Part shown: in pieces, positions 13,339 through 17,403 of the stretch
Position numbering within the stretch: position 1 is the first letter of the stretch
Layout of the letters: each line of letters begins with the position of its first letter
NCBI GenBank assembly: GCA_020024325.1
Contig: JAHHTY010000045.1
Coordinates: forward strand, 1 to 17,403
From: Negativibacillus sp.
GTDB taxonomy: Bacteria; Bacillota; Clostridia; Oscillospirales; Ruminococcaceae
Reading direction: 5' to 3'
Length of the DNA: 17,403 nucleotides
Made by a program: the position numbers and the translations under genes
The notes under the pieces: generated by a model
The model's database searches: none
The model's input: only the letters and a program-made list of their open reading frames with translations
What the model was told of the DNA's origin: nothing

Positions 13339-16089
13339 CTATTCATTTTTTAAGGAAACCAGATGAAATGGTATGCCTGCTTTTGAGAGTATTTCTTTTT
13401 CACGATTGTGACAGGAAAACAGTAAAATTTGCTGTTCTTTCATTTCTAAAAGAAAACTTAAAAACCGTGCAGTATGTTCATCATCCAGCTGAGTAAAACT
13501 ATCATCAAAGATAACAGGTACTCTCACCTTTTGATTTCCTTCAGTGGAAAGAAGATTTAACAATTCTAATCGCATAATCAAATAAACCAAATCTGCCATG
13601 CCATTGCTTAATGAAGCAACATCCACTAACTTTCCGTTTTTCTTTTCTTCCAGACGAATTCCGAGAGATTGGTCAATCAGAGCTTTGGTATAACGAGAAT
13701 TGGTAATTTTTTGAATTGCCTGTGATACCTTTAGATTTAGCTGAGGTGCAAAATCTCGATGCAATTGACCGCTTAAAGAAAGCAACTTTTCTTTGGCAAG
13801 TTCAATAGCATCTAGATTCAACTGATAGTCTTTACACAAATCGTGTAATTCATCAAGATCAGCTTGAATTTGTCCAATCGGTCGCTGAATTTCTTCTTTT
13901 CCTCGACGAAGCCCTTCCAGTTCGGCAGCTTTCTTTGTGAGTTCGGAAAGTTTCGCATTCACTTCCCCCAGTCTTTTGCAAGTTTCTTGTCTGTCAGCTG
14001 AAATCTCGGTTTCAGCTCCTCTTTGAGAACGAACATTACTTTCCAATTCATCATAGGTGTATCCACCAAGTGTTTCGGTCAATAGCTCTTTTTGTAATTT
14101 TAACTCTACGCTAATTTCATCATAGCGTCGTTTACCCTGTCGGCATTTTTCTAAATCATCCGCCGAATTTGCACCGGCAGATTCACAAGATTGAATTGCG
14201 TGAGAAATTGACTCGTTAATTTGTTCAATTTGGTTGTTACAGTTTTCTTCCTCCTGCATAATCTGCTGTTGTTGGAGATGCAAACGTTGTAAATCCGTAC
14301 GAATTCTTTTTGCTTGATTTACCGATTCCCGCAAGGATTTTAGACGTACTTCATCAGCAGATAAAATTTCCGCCTTCTCTTCCTCGTTTTCTATCGCATT
14401 TTGCTCTTGTGTAATTCTACGTGTCAACTTTTGGAGATAGCTGGTAATTTCTGATTCCAGAAGATTTGCTCTTTGAGATTTTGCAGTAATTTCTTCCAGC
14501 AAAAGATTTTCCTGTTCTTCAAACTGATGAACTTTATAATTGTTTACCTGTACTTTGCCCAACATTTCTTCCAATCGGGCAAGAGGGTTATCTTCTTGCT
14601 GAAGATGATAACTTTCGAGAATCTCTTGCTGCGTTGCACAAATTTTTTCTAAGGTATCTTCCTCTTGGCTTGCCTTTTTAAAATGTAAAATAAAGAGTAA
14701 ACCTGATACAGCAGCAGCAACCCCCAAAACCATACTTATAATACCTAATATTCCAACAGAAACTGCTAATGCTATACCGATAATGAAAAAAGCAGAACCT
14801 AATATCAACAAAAAATTCCCGATGGCCTTTGTATGGTCCGGCTTTTTTTGTTGTTTCATCTGTTCTAACTGCCGATAATTCTGCATATCCTTTTCCAGCT
14901 TTTCGCCATCCATAGCAGACAATTTACTGAGATGGAAAGAAACATTGCTCCTTTTAATTTGCAGCTCTCTCAGTTCATCTCGAAGTGATTCCAAATTTAG
15001 GTGACGTTCAAACATTAAATCGAACTGTTCCAACACCTCATCATCAGCATCAGAAACCTCTAAGGTACGATACAAATTATTTAATTCTTGTATTCGGTGA
15101 TTCAGTTCTTCTAGGGCTCGACGATATTTTTCTAATGTTCGTGTGATTTGTGCTTTTGCACCTAAGCGTTTTTGTGCTTGGTCAATCACCTCAAGGTCAA
15201 CATCTTGATAGATTGAGTATTTTTCATTTTCCTTTTCAATGCGTTCGATTCTAGTGCGCAAATTTTGAGCTTTAAGGTATCTTCCACCTAATTCTTTAGC
15301 AGCACTTTCCCTTACCTGCGCTTCCAGCAAATTTTTTTCTTTTTCGAGCTGATCAATTTTTTCATGAAGATCTTTTCCTTTTTGAAGTAAAGAAAGATAT
15401 TCACTCTCATTACATTTCGATTCTTCAAGCTCTTCTAAAAGCTCTTTTTCTTTTAATACTGCTTGTCCATAAGGGGTTTTACTTTTTTTGGGACCGCCTA
15501 TTTGTTCTGCTTTATTATCTAATTCATGAAGAACAGCACTGAGTGAAAAGCTGGCATCGGCCGTTTTCATCAATGAAAGCATTTTATCATTTACCTCAGC
15601 AGAAAATCCAGCCTCTTGTGTTACAGTAGAGCAGGTCATTTGAGCAATATTCGCTGTATTATTAAAGGCTGTTTTGCTCAAACCCAGCAACGTTTCGCCC
15701 ACTTGTATTTGGCGAGTAGCGGTATTGTATGGAAAATCCAAAGTTAAATCATCACCGGTTAAGTCATCGAATACTTTCACAGATTCGCTGTCCTTATCAA
15801 AATTCCTCTCAATTCGGAATGTACGCTCATCGTTTCGACAAACTAAAACTCCTCGATAACTTCCGCCGTCCCAAGGTTGATATTTATCTCGATGAGAGGT
15901 ATAACTCCGACGTTTTGCTCCCGGCTGATAAAATCCGTAAAACATTCCTGTTAAAAAAGTTTGGACAGTGCTTTTTCCTGCTTCGTTTCTGCCTTCAATT
16001 AAGTTCAACCCTGATTTAAATTCAATTTCTTTATCTCGAAATTTTCCGAAACCAATCAGTTTTAACTGTAAAATCTCTAATTTCTGCAT
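13339..16089 (-). CDS. Rad50/SbcC-like ATPase of the YhaN (AAA_27) type with membrane hairpin
   Basis: The probable partner of the nuclease encoded just upstream, acting on DNA ends. Residues 1-200 hold the N-terminal ABC-ATPase half with Walker A GRNEAGKST (33-41). Two long coiled-coil arms cover about 210-415 and 475-770. The C-terminal half has the signature-like ASLSNGMADL (825-834), Walker B VPVIFDDSF (857-865), D-loop LDDEHT (868-873) and a switch His894. At the middle of the coiled coil, residues about 424-470 are strongly hydrophobic and read as two adjacent membrane helices; there is no CxxC zinc hook. The 916-aa length fits YhaN. The frame stays open upstream to 16200 inside the nuclease gene, but ATG 16089 has AAGGA 5 nt upstream and begins the typical N-terminus (QKLEILQLKLIGFGKF). 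Only 1 nt separates it from the preceding stop. Confidence 0.9.
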   Translation of the reverse strand: MQKLEILQLKLIGFGKFRDKEIEFKSGLNLIEGRNEAGKSTVQTFLTGMFYGFYQPGAKRRSYTSHRDKYQPWDGGSYRGVLVCRNDERTFRIERNFDKDSESVKVFDDLTGDDLTLDFPYNTATRQIQVGETLLGLSKTAFNNTANIAQMTCSTVTQEAGFSAEVNDKMLSLMKTADASFSLSAVLHELDNKAEQIGGPKKSKTPYGQAVLKEKELLEELEESKCNESEYLSLLQKGKDLHEKIDQLEKEKNLLEAQVRESAAKELGGRYLKAQNLRTRIERIEKENEKYSIYQDVDLEVIDQAQKRLGAKAQITRTLEKYRRALEELNHRIQELNNLYRTLEVSDADDEVLEQFDLMFERHLNLESLRDELRELQIKRSNVSFHLSKLSAMDGEKLEKDMQNYRQLEQMKQQKKPDHTKAIGNFLLILGSAFFIIGIALAVSVGILGIISMVLGVAAAVSGLLFILHFKKASQEEDTLEKICATQQEILESYHLQQEDNPLARLEEMLGKVQVNNYKVHQFEEQENLLLEEITAKSQRANLLESEITSYLQKLTRRITQEQNAIENEEEKAEILSADEVRLKSLRESVNQAKRIRTDLQRLHLQQQQIMQEEENCNNQIEQINESISHAIQSCESAGANSADDLEKCRQGKRRYDEISVELKLQKELLTETLGGYTYDELESNVRSQRGAETEISADRQETCKRLGEVNAKLSELTKKAAELEGLRRGKEEIQRPIGQIQADLDELHDLCKDYQLNLDAIELAKEKLLSLSGQLHRDFAPQLNLKVSQAIQKITNSRYTKALIDQSLGIRLEEKKNGKLVDVASLSNGMADLVYLIMRLELLNLLSTEGNQKVRVPVIFDDSFTQLDDEHTARFLSFLLEMKEQQILLFSCHNREKEILSKAGIPFHLVSLKNE

Positions 16090-16090
16090 A

Positions 16091-17191
16091 TTATCCTTCC
16101 CCCTTTTCTGTGGAAGAAAGTTGGGAAAGCAGTGCTTCCAAACCATACTGCATTGCCTTTTTTTCCACTTGGGATAGTTTGTGATTTTGGAAGCTGCCAA
16201 TAAAATCGCCTATCAAATTACCCTGATTTTCTCGATACAACTCTTCCAGATTGTAGTCAGGTGTAGTCTTATCAATTAATTGACAAAAATATTCTTTGTA
16301 TCTTAAATCATCTTCTATTCTTTCAATATTCCACTTTGCACTGACAGGATGAGTTCCTGTTAATTGTACAGTATAGATATGATGAGGATTATCTCGAATG
16401 ATTGCCGTTGCAATTCGATCAGAGATAACAAGTTCTGAATCTTTAGAATAAGTTTTTACTGAGATGGTTTTATACTCTCTTTGAGAAAAAGGTATAAACT
16501 GGCACTGACGCCGATCACCTTCTACATCAATCATTATAAAACCATGTTCTCCGTTTTCGCCAAAATCCAAAGGTTCCAATGAACCGCAATAATATACATT
16601 TGGTGCGGCAACCTGCATCTTATGAATATGTCCCAGTGCAACGTAATCAAAACCCGCTTGTGATAGCTTTGAAGCATTCAAGGGCAGATATTTACTCCCA
16701 TCAGAAATGTCACCATGCAACATTAAGATTTGATATTGTCCCGGTTGCGTTAAAACCTTTGGAATTTCAAATGGTTCACTGATTTCTTTTTGATTCCAGC
16801 TGTGATAGGTAATAACTGTTCGATAAGAGGATAAAGCTACCCTTCCACTTCCGGCCGGTGCAAGATAAAACCGTTTGCTCCACTCAATCTTTTGGTACGC
16901 ACTGTTTTCAGTTTGCGGATCATGGTTACCTGATATAGCAACAATAACAGCATGGGTTAGTTTCTCAATCATAGCATTGATGTTTCTTAGCTCTTCTACC
17001 CTAAGCTCTTCACTATTTAGAAAATCCCCACAACATAGAATAAAATCCACCTGATTTTGATTGGCAAAATCAATCAGCCTACCAAAGGTATCCAACAATT
17101 CCTGACGACGGCGATGAGCAAACTGCTGACCATAACGTGATACAGAAAAGGTTTTTCCTAGATGTAAGTCACTGATATGCAGAAACCTCAT
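16091..17191 (-). CDS. Mre11/SbcD-like DNA exonuclease (YhaO type metallophosphoesterase)
   Basis: A predicted two-metal nuclease working with the Rad50-like ATPase encoded next. Metallophosphoesterase motifs in order: ISDLHLG (Asp8, His10), CGDF (Asp56), GNHD (Asn89-His90), HGD (159-161) and GHIH (187-190), so all metal ligands are present. GSLEPLDFGE (203-212) matches the capping segment of the family. The C-terminal part (about 240-366) is the helical region expected to contact the ATPase. The 366-aa length is close to SbcD/YhaO. ATG 17191 follows AAGGAGGG with 6 nt. It is the first gene of a two-gene operon whose second gene starts 1 nt after this stop, implying coupled translation. A promoter lies at 17243-17271. 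It could equally be labelled SbcD; the neighbour's membrane hairpin makes YhaO the better name. Confidence 0.92.
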   Translation of the reverse strand: MRFLHISDLHLGKTFSVSRYGQQFAHRRRQELLDTFGRLIDFANQNQVDFILCCGDFLNSEELRVEELRNINAMIEKLTHAVIVAISGNHDPQTENSAYQKIEWSKRFYLAPAGSGRVALSSYRTVITYHSWNQKEISEPFEIPKVLTQPGQYQILMLHGDISDGSKYLPLNASKLSQAGFDYVALGHIHKMQVAAPNVYYCGSLEPLDFGENGEHGFIMIDVEGDRRQCQFIPFSQREYKTISVKTYSKDSELVISDRIATAIIRDNPHHIYTVQLTGTHPVSAKWNIERIEDDLRYKEYFCQLIDKTTPDYNLEELYRENQGNLIGDFIGSFQNHKLSQVEKKAMQYGLEALLSQLSSTEKGEG

Positions 17192-17242
17192 TCTGACCCT
17201 CCTTACAAAACTAACAAATACAGAGGTTTATTTATGATGATC

Positions 17243-17275
17243 ATTATAACATAAAATCACTTGATTGACAATCAA
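17243..17275 (-). promoter_or_regulatory. Promoter of the YhaO/YhaN-type operon with a palindromic operator candidate
   Basis: On the minus strand TTGTCA (17271-17266) and TATAAT (17248-17243) are 17 bp apart. TTGATTG and CAATCAA (17261-17275, one-base centre) form a perfect inverted repeat covering the -35, a likely place for a repressor. From 17276 to 17403 I see no gene, only AT-rich sequence. Confidence 0.68.
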
Positions 17276-17403
17276 ACACAAAACTACAGGAAAAGAAAAA
17301 GGAGATAGATTAGCATTTCTACTTCGGTATATAAAATGACTTTTTTGTACTATAAAAAGATTATATAGAATTAGAATGCGGGTAATGTAATATATTTATT
17401 GTT

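Noticed and set aside
16090..16200. Upstream extension of the YhaN-like frame by 37 residues
   Set aside because: It overlaps the 3' end of the nuclease gene. ATG 16089 has a Shine-Dalgarno site and starts the conserved ATPase N-terminus.
13339..17191. YhaO/YhaN-type pair as a new anti-phage defence system
   Set aside because: The nuclease and ATPase match a known repair pair, and no defence-type neighbours or mobile context are visible. The membrane hairpin is kept as a finding.

Overview
The window looks like chromosomal core sequence from an AT-rich, endospore-forming Gram-positive anaerobe of the class Clostridia (Oscillospiraceae/Ruminococcaceae-like is my best guess from protein style, not proven). 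The evidence is the sporulation pair spoIIGA-sigE, the cortex amidase gene cwlD, strong Shine-Dalgarno sites with frequent GTG/TTG starts, a PPi-type phosphofructokinase and a YhaN/YhaO-type repair pair. I see no rRNA, tRNA, CRISPR array, insertion sequence or phage gene.

Layout. 1-841: tail of an XRE-type regulator, then msrA (methionine sulfoxide reductase A), closed by a strong hairpin terminator. 854-1597 (minus): a secreted SGNH/GDSL hydrolase lipoprotein, convergent with msrA. 1598-1885: divergent intergenic region with the hydrolase promoter and a spoIIG-type promoter (sigma-A hexamers 21 bp apart, Spo0A-box-like sites). 1886-3619: spoIIGA and sigE, then a terminator; sigG does not follow. 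3733-5881: a promoter, a DeoR-family regulator and a PPi-type phosphofructokinase gene, probably one operon, then a terminator. 5882-6139: gene-free stretch with a 14-bp tandem duplication, hairpins and a good sigma-A promoter. 6140-7190: a CSC-motif membrane permease with a His-rich loop, then a terminator.

7202-13225 is a run of plus-strand genes: cwlD, radA, a zinc alcohol dehydrogenase, a DUF6873/GME-fold-like protein of unknown function, a cluster of inverted repeats, a Xer-type tyrosine recombinase, and nth (endonuclease III). A two-way terminator at 13291-13328 separates them from the minus-strand operon 17191-13339, a Mre11/SbcD-like nuclease (YhaO type) and a Rad50/SbcC-like ATPase (YhaN type) whose coiled coil carries a predicted membrane hairpin and no zinc hook. 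That operon has a good promoter at 17243-17271 overlapped by a perfect inverted repeat.

Functional themes: commitment to sporulation (Spo0A-type promoter, SpoIIGA processing pro-sigma-E, CwlD making muramic lactam in the cortex); DNA repair and recombination (RadA, Xer, Nth, YhaO/YhaN); sugar-phosphate metabolism under a DeoR regulator; and stress or metal handling (MsrA, permease). No wholly new multi-gene system is evident. The points most worth a second look are the spoIIG promoter architecture, the membrane hairpin in the Rad50-like protein, the GME-fold-like orphan, the inverted-repeat cluster before the recombinase gene, and the odd start region of the permease.
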